64,000 nucleotides of DNA from Parablautia intestinalis (lineage in GTDB: Bacteria; Bacillota; Clostridia; Lachnospirales; Lachnospiraceae). How positions within the stretch are numbered: position 1 is the first letter of the stretch; every line of letters begins with the position of its first letter. The stretch is taken from the NCBI GenBank assembly GCA_003612395.1, contig RAYQ01000012.1:1-64000 (forward strand). The letters run 5' to 3'. The position numbers and the translations under genes were made by a program. Under the pieces are notes generated by a model that was given only the letters and a program-made list of their open reading frames with translations, made no database searches and was not told the origin of the DNA. This document shows, in pieces, positions 26,844 to 36,212 of the stretch.

Positions 26844-28256
26844 TCAACTATTCCCGTCCCTTGAAAGTAAAAATTCCACCACTTTCTCAAAGGCCATACC
26901 GTGGGATGCCTTTACCAGTATCGTATCGCCGGCTTTAAGCAGCCCGGGAAGTTCACGAATCATTTCATCTCTCTTGGCAAAATAATAAATTTCTGTTTTT
27001 TCCCCAGCGCCCCTTCTTTTTTTCGTACAGACCGCCTGCTCATACATGTATCTGGAAAGAAGGCCGGTGCAGATTAACACATCTGTTTTTTTCTCCACAG
27101 CATAGATACCCACATCGCCGTGAAGCTGTTCCTTCCCTTCTCCCAGCTCAAACATGTCGCCCAAAATTGCTACCTTTCTGCCTGATGCCATAGAGAGCAA
27201 ATCAAGAGCCGCGCCCATAGACCCCGGGTTCGCATTATAGCAGTCATCTATTAAAGTACAGTCGGAAAGAGAAAGTACATTGCTTCTTCCCCTGACAGCT
27301 TCCACTTTGGCGATACCCTCCTTCACATTTTGAGACGTAAGTCCCAGCAGCATCCCCACGCCTGCTGCTGCCAGCGCATTTAACACCATATGTGCCCCCG
27401 GCAAAGGAATTTCCACCGGGAAAACCTCAAGATTGGCATGAATGACCGCCTGAGAGCCAAACAGACCCCTGTCAACCACATTCGATGCAAAAATTTCATT
27501 TTCAGAGTTCAGCCCAAAATGAATCGGAGCATGGTTTCCTTTCTTTTTTATATGGCAGAGTAAATTGTCGTCCCCGTTGACAAACACATATCCGTCCGGG
27601 TTCATAAAGTCAAAAATTTCTGACTTTGCCTTAAAAATACCCTCCCTGCTTCCCAGCTTTTCCAGGTGAGACTGCCCGATATTTGTAATGACACAGATAT
27701 CAGGCCTTGCAATTTTGCTTAAACGGTGCATCTCCCCAAAATCACTGATTCCCATTTCAAGAACAGCAATCTCGTGCTCCTGCCTGATAGAAAGAACCGT
27801 CAGGGGAAGGCCGATTTCATTGTTAAAATTCCCGGAGGTTTTCAGCACCCGGTATCCCGTAGAAAGCACGGAGGCTATAAATTCCTTGGTACTGGTCTTT
27901 CCAACACTTCCGGTAATCCCCACCACCTTAACGCAAAGCTGTTTTCTGTAAAATTCTGCAATATTCTTAAGTGCCTGAAAGGAATCCTCCACCAGAATAT
28001 ATGGAACGGAGCAATCTTTTGGGGCTCGTTCACACACAACGCCCAACGCCCCTTTTTGTACCACCTGATCTATAAAATCATGCCCATCCGCCTTTTCGCC
28101 TTTTGTGGCAATAAAAACTCCTCCCGGCTCTATCTTTCGGGAATCAATCACCACGCAGGATGCCTCCCGCAAATCTTCCTTTCTCCCCTCCGACATATGC
28201 AAATCTCCCCCGCAGGCCCCTGCAATATTTTTTAATGTCATATTTCTCATATTCAT
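26844..28256 (-). CDS. murF: UDP-N-acetylmuramoyl-tripeptide--D-alanyl-D-alanine ligase
   Basis: MurF adds the D-Ala-D-Ala dipeptide to the UDP-MurNAc tripeptide. The protein (about 470 residues) has the N-terminal MurF domain (CVVIDSRKIEPGGVFIATKGEKADGHDFI), the ATP-binding GITGSVGKTSTKEF near residue 113, and the YNANPGSMGAAL motif near 315. The start is ambiguous: ATG 28262 is one base from the ribosome binding site, while ATG 28256 has a normal seven-base spacing and is used here. Its leader matches those of floA, ybaB and the D-lactate dehydrogenase. ddl, which makes its substrate, lies just upstream on the same strand. Confidence 0.95.
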   Translation of the reverse strand: MNMRNMTLKNIAGACGGDLHMSEGRKEDLREASCVVIDSRKIEPGGVFIATKGEKADGHDFIDQVVQKGALGVVCERAPKDCSVPYILVEDSFQALKNIAEFYRKQLCVKVVGITGSVGKTSTKEFIASVLSTGYRVLKTSGNFNNEIGLPLTVLSIRQEHEIAVLEMGISDFGEMHRLSKIARPDICVITNIGQSHLEKLGSREGIFKAKSEIFDFMNPDGYVFVNGDDNLLCHIKKKGNHAPIHFGLNSENEIFASNVVDRGLFGSQAVIHANLEVFPVEIPLPGAHMVLNALAAAGVGMLLGLTSQNVKEGIAKVEAVRGRSNVLSLSDCTLIDDCYNANPGSMGAALDLLSMASGRKVAILGDMFELGEGKEQLHGDVGIYAVEKKTDVLICTGLLSRYMYEQAVCTKKRRGAGEKTEIYYFAKRDEMIRELPGLLKAGDTILVKASHGMAFEKVVEFLLSRDGNS

Positions 28257-28322
28257 AATCATGCTCCCTTCTCAACCTGCGAAATTGCGTCTTAAAATAC
28301 CATATCGGTAAAGCGGCCAAAT

Positions 28323-29363
28323 TTACTTGACGCTGGCTGCCAATATCCGCTCGCAAAGCTCCTCAAAGTTCATTCCCAACGCCGCTGCCTCCTGAGGAAG
28401 CAGGGAAGTGGGGGTCATTCCCGGAAGGGTATTTGCCTCCAGACAAAAAATCCGGCCCTCTCTGCTCATCATAAAGTCCATTCTTGCATAGTTTTTCAGA
28501 CGCAGCGCGCTAAACGCCTGCTCCGCATACCCTTGAAGCTCCTTCGTTTTTTCATCAGGGATCTGCGCCGGGCAGGTTTCCACCGTAGACCCTGGCTGAT
28601 ATTTATTTTTATAATCATAAAATCCTTCAAGCGGCGCAATTTCTATTACCGGCAGCGCCTTTCCCTCCAACACCCCCACGGAAAATTCCCGCCCGTCAAT
28701 ATACTGCTCCACAATCACCTCATCGTCATATTGAAAGGCCTCCGTAAGGGCGCTTTCGTATTCCTCCTTTGTCCTTGCGATGCCCACGCCCACGCTGGAT
28801 CCGCCGCAGCAGCCCTTGACAATACAGGGAAAGGACACTGTTTCTTTCTGCTCTTTTCCCTTTTGAAACCGTATGTAGGAAGGCGTAGGAATCCCATGGC
28901 AGACAAACAGCTCCTTGGAGATCCCTTTATCCATGGCAAGCGCCGAGCTCACAAAGTCCGTGCCCGTGTAAGTGATTCCCATTAGGTCAAAGCAGGCCTG
29001 AATCTTTCCATTCTCCCCGTTTTCTCCGTGGAGCGCCATAAATACTGCATCCGCGGCCTGGCACAGTCTGATCACATTAGGACCGAAAAAGTTTTTATGG
29101 CCATCCGGCCGCATCGCCTTCACCTGTTCAATATCCGGATTCTGTTCGCTGATAGTTCCAAGCTCCCCTGCCCAGTCCCGTTCGCTGTCAAAAATACGCT
29201 CTGCATCTTCCCCATGCGTTTCTTTACACTCATATCCCAAATACACATCCAAAAGTATTGCTTTGTGGCCCCTGTTTTTAAGCGCACGGTAAATCATAGC
29301 GCCGGAGCTTAAAGAAACGTCCCTCTCTGTGCTGGTTCCCCCCGCCAATACAACTATTTTCAT
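28323..29363 (-). CDS. ddl: D-alanine--D-alanine ligase
   Basis: This ATP-grasp enzyme joins two D-Ala residues for peptidoglycan. The 346-residue protein starts MKIVVLAGGTSTERDVSLSSG. It contains the ALHGENGENGKIQACFDLMGITYTG segment, PCIVKGCCGGSSVGVG for ATP binding, YKNKYQPGS in the omega-loop, and FCLEANTLPGMTPTSL at the C-terminus. I start at 29363 because GAGGAAG is close upstream; earlier in-frame starts (29375, 29426) lack a site. It is 66 bases ahead of murF, suggesting a ddl-murF operon. Confidence 0.96.
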   Translation of the reverse strand: MKIVVLAGGTSTERDVSLSSGAMIYRALKNRGHKAILLDVYLGYECKETHGEDAERIFDSERDWAGELGTISEQNPDIEQVKAMRPDGHKNFFGPNVIRLCQAADAVFMALHGENGENGKIQACFDLMGITYTGTDFVSSALAMDKGISKELFVCHGIPTPSYIRFQKGKEQKETVSFPCIVKGCCGGSSVGVGIARTKEEYESALTEAFQYDDEVIVEQYIDGREFSVGVLEGKALPVIEIAPLEGFYDYKNKYQPGSTVETCPAQIPDEKTKELQGYAEQAFSALRLKNYARMDFMMSREGRIFCLEANTLPGMTPTSLLPQEAAALGMNFEELCERILAASVK

Positions 29364-29617
29364 GCTCTTCCTCATTTCTGCGCCGCTTTTTTGTTGTGAC
29401 AGAGTTTGTGATCGCAGCGCAGACACAAACTCTTTTCCTAAAACTTACTTAATACATAAATCATCTCTTTTTCAAACTTAACCTTACAACCATATACTCC
29501 TGTTTAAAAGGGAATATCATGCCGCCGACTATGCAAAAAATGCGTAATCATTCCCCCTTACCCTGTGGCAGTACGAAACCGCCAAGGCCGCCCCGCTTCG
29601 TGATGTGTTTTACAGCT
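29364..29617. other. spacer between the GH9-like gene and ddl
   Basis: The 254-base gap holds an inverted repeat AGTTTGTG (29404..29411) / CACAAACT (29425..29432) just before ddl, without a T-run in the minus direction. Nearer the GH9-like gene is a GC-rich GGCGGCCTTGGCGG stretch. A minus-strand ribosome binding site and ATG (AGGAGTATATGG) open only a 10-codon frame. No gene is supported. Confidence 0.45.
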
Positions 29618-31159
29618 TTAATGATAATGCTCCCCCACAATCTCACTGAGCATAAAAACCAGCTTACTGTTTGCATCAAACTGTTTCATGATGCCCATAC
29701 TCTCATCGATCGTTCTGTAATTTCTTTCCCCAGCATTGTCAATGTAACTGATTGCTTTTTCATTTCTCCCCAGAAAATAATGTAGGTGGTTCTCAATGAC
29801 ACTGTCATACTCATGATTTGTAATCATATGATCCACTGTTGTCAGGTACATCATATTCTGAAGCAGCTCCTGATTATTCTTCTGTCCGTTCCCTCCCCCT
29901 GCCAGAAAAAGAGAGCCTGCTGCCTCCTGCGCAATTTCCTCCGCCCGCTGCATGAATATTCCTGCAATCTCTTCGCAAAGCTCCAGCTTAACGGACTGCC
30001 TTGTACAAATATATGTAACACAGCCCCAAAAGACCATATCCGACATATTTTCTCCATAAGCTTCACCGGAAAGGTATCTGGTCACATATTTATGAACGGA
30101 CTGCTTTCCCGTGGCTCTGTAAAGCTCCGTAGCTGCTGCAAATCTCCATTCCTCCGTCTCCTTATCTCCCTGTTCCGAATCGGCACACTGCCATGCGCGC
30201 TCTGCCGCTTCTAAGCATTTTGCAGCGTAATCCTCATCGTATTCCTGATAAAGGTAACTGAATTTGGAAAGCGCAGCAGCAAAAGCAAGAGCTGACACCT
30301 GGCCGGCCGGTTCCACATAAATGCCTTCCCCGCCATTTTTCTCATAAATCCCTACGCCGGAATAAACAGCCCCTGTCTCCTTATCCTGCATTTTAAGCAG
30401 CCATTCTATCTCGTATTTTATTTCATCCAACAAATCCGGCACGCCGTTTCCGCTTTCGGGTATTCCCATCTCATCTGTAAAAGAATCCCCATATAACTCA
30501 TAGGAAAGCAGCATAACCCCAATGCTTTTTGCCGCCCGATCCACCTTCTTAGAGCCTTTTTCATCCTGATGCCATCCCCCGCTTACATCCAGACTCACAG
30601 ATTCATCCTCTTTGAGCACTGCTTTTCCCGTATGGCACGCATTATGGGCCACCTCATTTGCATACTGTTTCGTCAGCGTCATACCGCACCGATTATAATA
30701 ATACTGCTTGCAGGCTTCCTTAAAAATTCTCTCGTACAGCCCGTCTTCAATCGTAAATGAGTAAGACCGGCCAACCAAAGGCGCTTCTATATAATAGACA
30801 CCAGCTTCACAGACCCCGGAGAAATCTCCATAGCTATTATATTCCTTTGACCCGTCATCATATCCCTTGTTCTCCAAACAGCCGGTAAACACCACCTCTC
30901 CGGTGTCCTTTCTGATTACCTGAAATTCCTCCGGCAGTTCTTTCCCACAAAAGACGGCTACCTTTGTACTCTCCTTTATGTAGCCCAGCTGATTAACAAA
31001 AATGTTGGCAGAGCTCGCTGGCACTTCATAAGAAAGCTCGGGCTCCGCCTCCATGCTGGTAATGATATTTTCTGTTTTCGGCGCCTCTTCCTGTATGGCA
31101 CCACAGCCTGTCAGTAAAAAAACCAAGAGGACAGCCGCTGCCTTTTTTATCCTGAGCAA
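29618..31159 (-). CDS. GH9-family lipoprotein, probably catalytically inactive
   Basis: The 513-residue protein has a lipobox (FLLTGC), an Ig-like CelD N-terminal domain (FVNQLGYIKESTKVAVF through YSFTIEDGLYERIFK) and an alpha-barrel resembling glycoside hydrolase family 9 (YYNRCGMTL, ESGNGVPDLLDEIKYEIEWLLKMQ). The usual DVSGGWHDAGDYGKY reads DVSGGWHQDEKGSKK, so both catalytic-site aspartates are missing. The C-terminal block with the acid Glu is also not recognisable. It may bind rather than cleave glycans. Start is TTG at 31159 with GGGAGG six bases upstream; ATG 31177 would overlap that site. Confidence 0.82.
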   Translation of the reverse strand: MLRIKKAAAVLLVFLLTGCGAIQEEAPKTENIITSMEAEPELSYEVPASSANIFVNQLGYIKESTKVAVFCGKELPEEFQVIRKDTGEVVFTGCLENKGYDDGSKEYNSYGDFSGVCEAGVYYIEAPLVGRSYSFTIEDGLYERIFKEACKQYYYNRCGMTLTKQYANEVAHNACHTGKAVLKEDESVSLDVSGGWHQDEKGSKKVDRAAKSIGVMLLSYELYGDSFTDEMGIPESGNGVPDLLDEIKYEIEWLLKMQDKETGAVYSGVGIYEKNGGEGIYVEPAGQVSALAFAAALSKFSYLYQEYDEDYAAKCLEAAERAWQCADSEQGDKETEEWRFAAATELYRATGKQSVHKYVTRYLSGEAYGENMSDMVFWGCVTYICTRQSVKLELCEEIAGIFMQRAEEIAQEAAGSLFLAGGGNGQKNNQELLQNMMYLTTVDHMITNHEYDSVIENHLHYFLGRNEKAISYIDNAGERNYRTIDESMGIMKQFDANSKLVFMLSEIVGEHYH

Positions 31160-31200
31160 GTTACACCTCCCACACATAATCCTTCACACTAACTATTCTA

Positions 31201-32403
31201 TTATACATTCTTTCCACAGGCAGGTAAAGAAAAGCTTTCATCTGCATAAACAACTTTTCCTTCAATCATTGTACACATGGTCTTTGCCGATACCCTGGTG
31301 GGAAGATCGTCAAAAATTGCAATATCCGCATCTTTCCCGGCTTCTAAAGATCCAACCCGATCCGCCACCCGGCAAATCTGGGCCGGATAAATGGTGATGG
31401 CCTTTAATGCCTCCTCCTGGTCCATGCCTGCTTTTATTGCCAGCCCTGCACAGATGGGCAGGGACTGTATCAGAGACACAGGATGATCTGTGGTAATGGC
31501 TGTTTTTACCCCTTCCTTATTTAGGATTCCTACTGTCTTAAAGGCCATATTCTGGACCTCAATCTTATTCCTGCTGGCTAAGTCCGGCCCCACAATGGCC
31601 GGAAAGCCCGCTTCCCTAATCTGCTCCGCAATTAAATGCCCTTCACTACAGTGGTCTAAGGTTATATCCAGACGGAATTCTTTCGCTATCCGGATAGCAG
31701 TCTGGATGTCATCCGCCCGGTGTACATGGGCTTTCATAGGTATCCTCCCATCAAACACCGGAATCCAGCACTCATACCGAAAGTCCTCGTCCTCCCGTTT
31801 CATCCCCGCGCATTTTTTCTCAAAATAACGCTGGGCATGAAACAGTTCTTCCCGAAGCATAGCTGCAATTGCCATCCTGGTGGCCGGCGATTTCCCCTGG
31901 CCTGAATAGTTAACCTTTGGATTTTCCCCAAAGGCAATCTTCATAGCAGCCGGTGAGCGCACAAGCATTTTGTCAATACTTCTTCCACAGGTTTTTACAA
32001 AGGAAAAAGTTCCTCCCACCACATTTGCGCTGCCCGGTCCTATCATGGCGGAAGTAATGCCCGCCCGCAGCGCATCATCAAAGGCAGCGTCCATAGGATT
32101 GATTGCATCTATGGAGCGCAGATATGGCGTAACGGGGTCTACCGTTTCATTACAGTCGTCTCCCTCCATACCCTTTTTTTCCTCTGTAATTCCCATATGG
32201 CAGTGGGCTTCTATAAGTCCGGGCATTACCACACAGCCCAGCGCATTGATAATCTGTGCCTTATCTCCTTCCGGCAAAGGAAAAGGGGCATTATCCTTCA
32301 TAGGCCCCAATTCCTTTATCTTACCATTTTCAATGCAAATATACCCTTTTTCCCATACTGCTCCGGCCATTGTCATTATTTTGCCACCGATAATATAAAT
32401 CAT
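31201..32403 (-). CDS. amidohydrolase family protein (imidazolonepropionase-like)
   Basis: This is a metal-dependent TIM-barrel hydrolase of about 400 residues. It shows the first metal motif in PGLIEAHCHM (His67, His69), the KAHVHRADD and LDHCSEGHL histidines, the TTDHPVSL aspartate, and a C-terminal GSLEAGKDADIAIFD segment typical of cyclic-amide hydrolases. The substrate is unknown. I start at 32403 because GGAGGTGGAA precedes it; 32454 has no site. It lies 41 bases ahead of the GH9-like gene on the same strand, so the two may be co-transcribed. Confidence 0.9.
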   Translation of the reverse strand: MIYIIGGKIMTMAGAVWEKGYICIENGKIKELGPMKDNAPFPLPEGDKAQIINALGCVVMPGLIEAHCHMGITEEKKGMEGDDCNETVDPVTPYLRSIDAINPMDAAFDDALRAGITSAMIGPGSANVVGGTFSFVKTCGRSIDKMLVRSPAAMKIAFGENPKVNYSGQGKSPATRMAIAAMLREELFHAQRYFEKKCAGMKREDEDFRYECWIPVFDGRIPMKAHVHRADDIQTAIRIAKEFRLDITLDHCSEGHLIAEQIREAGFPAIVGPDLASRNKIEVQNMAFKTVGILNKEGVKTAITTDHPVSLIQSLPICAGLAIKAGMDQEEALKAITIYPAQICRVADRVGSLEAGKDADIAIFDDLPTRVSAKTMCTMIEGKVVYADESFSLPACGKNV

Positions 32404-32452
32404 TTCCACCTCCAGATGCCCGATTATGGACAAAGTCAGCTGCATTAGCAGC

Positions 32453-32474
32453 AAAAAGCGCCGCAGGCGCCTTT
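32453..32474 (-). terminator. terminator of the SpoIIQ-like gene
   Basis: On the minus strand AAAGGCGCC, loop TGC, GGCGC and a five-T run form a compact stem-loop about 30 bases past the stop codon, with one bulged base. Confidence 0.7.
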
Positions 32475-32503
32475 GCGAATGGCGCGGGCTGAACTTTTAA
32501 CCT

Positions 32504-33433
32504 TTAGTTCAACTTTGTCAGCGGATTCACAGGGCTGCCATCCTTGGTCAGCTTGAAATAAACATTCGTACCTTCCACACTGTAATACTTGGTAGGCGCA
32601 GCCACTTCCGCAATCACATCTCCTGCCGCCACATAGCTGCCTTCCGAGACAAGTACATTGGCAAGCTGTCCGTAAGTAGCTTCATAACCGCCTCCTAACT
32701 CCATGGTAACACTATTTCCAATCTGGGGATCGCTGAATACAGAAGTAACCTTACCCGCTGATGCTGCCGTAATCAAATCGCCTTCATTTGCCTGGATGAT
32801 AATTGCCGGATTATATTTATATTGCTGAAGGGTTGGGAAATAAACGGTCTTGTCCATGCTGTAATTTACCAGTATGTTTCCCACTACCGGCCACACAAGT
32901 GTATCAGAGTCGCTAAAAGTAAGCGCCGGCTGCATAGCTGTAGATAACGCGGTGGTGTTTTCCTCCTCTATGAGCTGCTGTGTTTCTTTAGCTTCTTCAT
33001 TGGTTTCACCTGTTGCATTTGTTTCATCACTGTTTTGCTTTGTTTGCTTTTCTTCCTGCTTATTATCGCTTTTTGCACTTCTTTGTTCTTCCCTCTGCTG
33101 TTCGGCTCCATCGGACATACTTTCACTCTCCGATTGATCCGGGTTTTCTACTTTCTGGGAATTTGTCTCCTGGAAATAAGGATCATAGTCAAGGTCATCC
33201 GCCGTAACGGCTTCCTGCTCCATATCTTTTGTCTGGCTTAATTCTTCCTCCGCCCTGCCGGCAGCCGTATTGTTTTCGATAGCGCTTAAATCCACAACAT
33301 ATCCGTCATCCTGACCGCCTTTGTCCCTGCCAAGCCATAAGCCTGTAGCCGTAAGGGATCCCAAAACAAGTACCGCTGAGGCAACCATAAGAAATCGTTC
33401 TCTGCCAAGTCCTCTTCTTCTATTTCTTCTCAT
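32504..33433 (-). CDS. spoIIQ: SpoIIQ-like M23-family sporulation protein, metal site degenerate
   Basis: The 309-residue protein has one membrane helix (about 14-34), an acidic/Gln-rich low-complexity stalk (about 60-165) and a C-terminal M23/LytM domain (about 180-309). In canonical M23 enzymes the zinc is held by an H-x(n)-D pair and an HxH. Here the HLHFEL position reads NVYFKL, YxHL reads TYGQL, and the first His is absent, so it is probably not a peptidase. SpoIIQ forms the forespore side of the engulfment channel with SpoIIIAH. Its position next to spoIID supports the assignment. Confidence 0.82.
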   Translation of the reverse strand: MRRNRRRGLGRERFLMVASAVLVLGSLTATGLWLGRDKGGQDDGYVVDLSAIENNTAAGRAEEELSQTKDMEQEAVTADDLDYDPYFQETNSQKVENPDQSESESMSDGAEQQREEQRSAKSDNKQEEKQTKQNSDETNATGETNEEAKETQQLIEEENTTALSTAMQPALTFSDSDTLVWPVVGNILVNYSMDKTVYFPTLQQYKYNPAIIIQANEGDLITAASAGKVTSVFSDPQIGNSVTMELGGGYEATYGQLANVLVSEGSYVAAGDVIAEVAAPTKYYSVEGTNVYFKLTKDGSPVNPLTKLN

Positions 33434-33614
33434 TTTTCCTCCATTCCGAAGCGTTTACATAAAACACTAATTCCTGCCACCTCTTTCCCTAAATGAAAAA
33501 TCATGTCAGAAACCTGCTGACGCTTCGCGCAATTTTTGATTTTCTCACAGAACCTGTCATATCATGCATTTACATGAGTTGTTCTTATGGATAGTTTTGC
33601 CCCTTTTTCCTTAT

Positions 33615-34649
33615 TTATTCAAATTTTGTAATTGTTACATTCTGAAAAAAATAATTTAAAATATGAATATAGTCGCTCCCCTGCCTGGCCATTTCGTTTG
33701 CCCCAAACTGGCTCATTCCAAGTCCATGCCCTAAGCCTTTTACCGTAATTATCACCTGTCCTTCTTCTTTATTAAAATGAAAGCTTGCAGAAGAAAGGCC
33801 GAAGGCTTTTCGAAATTGTTCTCCACTTACATACATGCCTTCTCTTTCTACATACAAAACATAGTCCGCACTGTCCCTGTAAAGGGTGTACTTCTCCATT
33901 GCTTTTTGGACCGTGATCCCTTCCTTTTCCAAAATTTCATCCTCTGTTATTTGCCAGCCTTTTATACTCTTCCAGATTTTCTCGAATTCCTTTTCCTTGT
34001 AAACGGTAAAAGAGTTAAAATTTTCTGATAAAAAATCCCTCTCACACGGCACACTGAGCAGGTAAGGATATTCCTCAAGCGCCATTTCTCTTGCGTTTCT
34101 GGTTTTTCCATTGCTCACGGCAAAATAAGCTCCGCCTGCAGGGCGGCCCTCATAGGTAATGTATACCCCTTTTGTCTTTGCCACTGCTTCCAGTATATTT
34201 TCTTTGATCAAAGTTTTTCCGTAGTCCGGATCTTTTACCTGAATCTTCTTTTTATATCCCTGCATACTGCCTTCAGTACTGTATCGGTCTTCCTCAGCTA
34301 TTTCCGCCAGAAGGTTTGAGCGGATCAAAACAGCCTGCGCTTTCAGAGCCTCCATCTCATAATTTTCATCCATGCTTCTGGCAAGCTTATCCGCCACATA
34401 ATCCTCAATCGGTATCATTTCGCTGCCAAATGAAGCTTCATTGCTGACAAAAACTAAACAGGCATCTTCTTTACCTGTCTGTGTAAAAGCCGCCTGCTCC
34501 CCATTGCCTTCCCTCAGATTTCCCAGAAAAAAGGTGATAAGGTACGGTGTCAATATAAAAAACAAAAAAACCGTACCGAGATTTCCAGGTGAAAATCCAG
34601 GTACGATTCTTTTTATTTTGACAGTTTGAAAGACTCTAAGTTTTTTCAT
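33615..34649 (-). CDS. spoIID: stage II sporulation protein D, catalytic Glu apparently replaced
   Basis: SpoIID is a lytic transglycosylase of the DMP engulfment machine, anchored in the mother-cell membrane. The 344-residue protein has a membrane helix (about 25-43), the IPIEDYVADKLARSMD/ALKAQAVLIRSN block, and the C-terminal GLGHGLGMSQFGANEMA signature. In the usual VAAEMP motif the Glu is the catalytic residue (Glu88 in B. subtilis); by eye the matching position is Ser (LARSMD). GGAGGTGTTCT precedes the ATG. The SpoIIQ-like gene follows on the same strand after 180 bases. Confidence 0.9.
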   Translation of the reverse strand: MKKLRVFQTVKIKRIVPGFSPGNLGTVFLFFILTPYLITFFLGNLREGNGEQAAFTQTGKEDACLVFVSNEASFGSEMIPIEDYVADKLARSMDENYEMEALKAQAVLIRSNLLAEIAEEDRYSTEGSMQGYKKKIQVKDPDYGKTLIKENILEAVAKTKGVYITYEGRPAGGAYFAVSNGKTRNAREMALEEYPYLLSVPCERDFLSENFNSFTVYKEKEFEKIWKSIKGWQITEDEILEKEGITVQKAMEKYTLYRDSADYVLYVEREGMYVSGEQFRKAFGLSSASFHFNKEEGQVIITVKGLGHGLGMSQFGANEMARQGSDYIHILNYFFQNVTITKFE

Positions 34650-34756
34650 AGAACACCTCCAGCCTATTTTATGCCGGAAGGCTCGTTTTTAATACCATGT
34701 ATAACGCAGCTTCTGCTATGGAAACTTCTGCCGCGGCTAACCTTCATGTCCCTGCG

Positions 34757-35923
34757 CTAATTAGCCATAGCGTACAGCCACTGGGCATATCTGCCCTGCT
34801 TTTGTCTTACCTTTTCCTGCTTATTCTGTTCATGCAGCGCCAGGTCCACATGCTGAACCGTGCCCACATTACCATTTTCATACAGGAATATGCCTGTGTT
34901 ACGGATTACGCCTTTTGTCTGGTTATCTTCATCCGTAATAGCATAATTTGTGGAGGCATTCTGAAGGCAGATTGCACCTACCCCCTTTTCTGCAAGCGAG
35001 TAAAGCTGCTGATTTCCGTTTTCATCCATAACCCATATCCTCAGCTTATCCCAGATTGCATCTCCTTCGTCTATAAAGCCGTTATGATCTGTGTCATAGG
35101 CCGCCAGGTCTGCAAATCCGTTGCCTGACTTCGTACCGAAGAGCTCGTTGCCATCATTGATAATGCCGTCCCCGTTTTTGTCAAGCGCAAGAAATCCGCT
35201 TCCTGATCCAAGGCGGTTAATCTCATCCTCCTGTCCGTCCCCGTCAATGTCAAACCTAAAGGTCTGATCGGACAGCTCAGGAATATTTCCATTCAGGTTT
35301 ATAACCAGTGGATCACATAAAGGTGCCTGCGTGATACTTGAGCTCACCTCGTAGTACTCCTGAAAGCTACGGCTCATTTCCAGGTTAAGGTTAAAGCTGA
35401 TCTCTCTGCCATCTGCACATTTGACAGTTCCCTGCGTGGAAAAGCTTGTTTCCTCTGTTTCTGCATAGTAATTCTGGCTGCTGATTGAAAAAGTTTTTGC
35501 ACCGCTGCCGGTACCGGCATACCCATTTGCTGAGGGCATGACTTCGCTTGCCCAGTCTCTTCCTCCCGTTCTTCCCGGGAAAAGAACATCCATCAGAAAA
35601 TTAATACACTGCTGCCGGATTTCCATTAACTGCTGCCGGACACTTGAGATTTCTGCTCCCCGAACGCTTTCGGATGCAATGGGTTTCATTTTGGATCTCA
35701 TTTCCTCAAATGTGGACTGGAGGGCATCTTCCGGATTTTCTTTCTCCTTCATCTGTTTCCCGCTCTCATCCACATCAGTGCCTGACGAATTCCCAAACAA
35801 AGCTCCGGTTCCCTCCTTAAGACTCTGCCTGCCGTTTGAAATCATAAGTCTGGTTACCCTTCCGGAAACGGAAGTGTACTTTCTGGCGGAATCCATTCCT
35901 ATCATGCTGGAATTTACTCGCAT
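34757..35923 (-). CDS. protein with EF-hand/dockerin-like calcium motifs
   Basis: The 388-residue product has no signal peptide or membrane helix. The N-terminal half is polar and helical. Residues about 215-330 contain Asp-rich loops (FDIDGDGQEDEINR, LDKNGDGIINDGNELFG, YDTDHNGFIDEGD) followed by a DKLRIWVMDENGNQQLYSLAEKGVGAI block. This resembles uncharacterised Lachnospiraceae proteins with dockerin-type or RTX-like Ca2+ loops. Function is unknown. Start 35923 is supported by GGAGGAAGA; ATG 36037 has none. Confidence 0.72.
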   Translation of the reverse strand: MRVNSSMIGMDSARKYTSVSGRVTRLMISNGRQSLKEGTGALFGNSSGTDVDESGKQMKEKENPEDALQSTFEEMRSKMKPIASESVRGAEISSVRQQLMEIRQQCINFLMDVLFPGRTGGRDWASEVMPSANGYAGTGSGAKTFSISSQNYYAETEETSFSTQGTVKCADGREISFNLNLEMSRSFQEYYEVSSSITQAPLCDPLVINLNGNIPELSDQTFRFDIDGDGQEDEINRLGSGSGFLALDKNGDGIINDGNELFGTKSGNGFADLAAYDTDHNGFIDEGDAIWDKLRIWVMDENGNQQLYSLAEKGVGAICLQNASTNYAITDEDNQTKGVIRNTGIFLYENGNVGTVQHVDLALHEQNKQEKVRQKQGRYAQWLYAMAN

Positions 35924-36212
35924 TCTTCCTCCTTCTTTCCGTCCCTTGTCTTTCTTCTCACCTCCATGTTCGAAAAAAACAAAATGATACACAAAAGGGC
36001 TGTCCGTTTCCCTAAAGTATACCATCCGTGGTGACATAAAAAATATTTTCTGCCGGTATTCTGGCCATAAATACCTGCACTATATTTATCGACCGGCCGG
36101 TTAATTAATTTAGCAGCCCAGAAAATTTTACCTGCAAAGATGTAATGAAACAACCTGTTTGTGACATAAAGTCTAAACAACAGATACCTGAAATAAATGT
36201 GGGAGAGTTCAA

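Noticed and set aside
31159-31177. ATG at 31177 as the start of the GH9-like lipoprotein
   Set aside because: The GGGAGG site lies inside those codons; TTG at 31159 has correct spacing and gives a normal lipoprotein signal.
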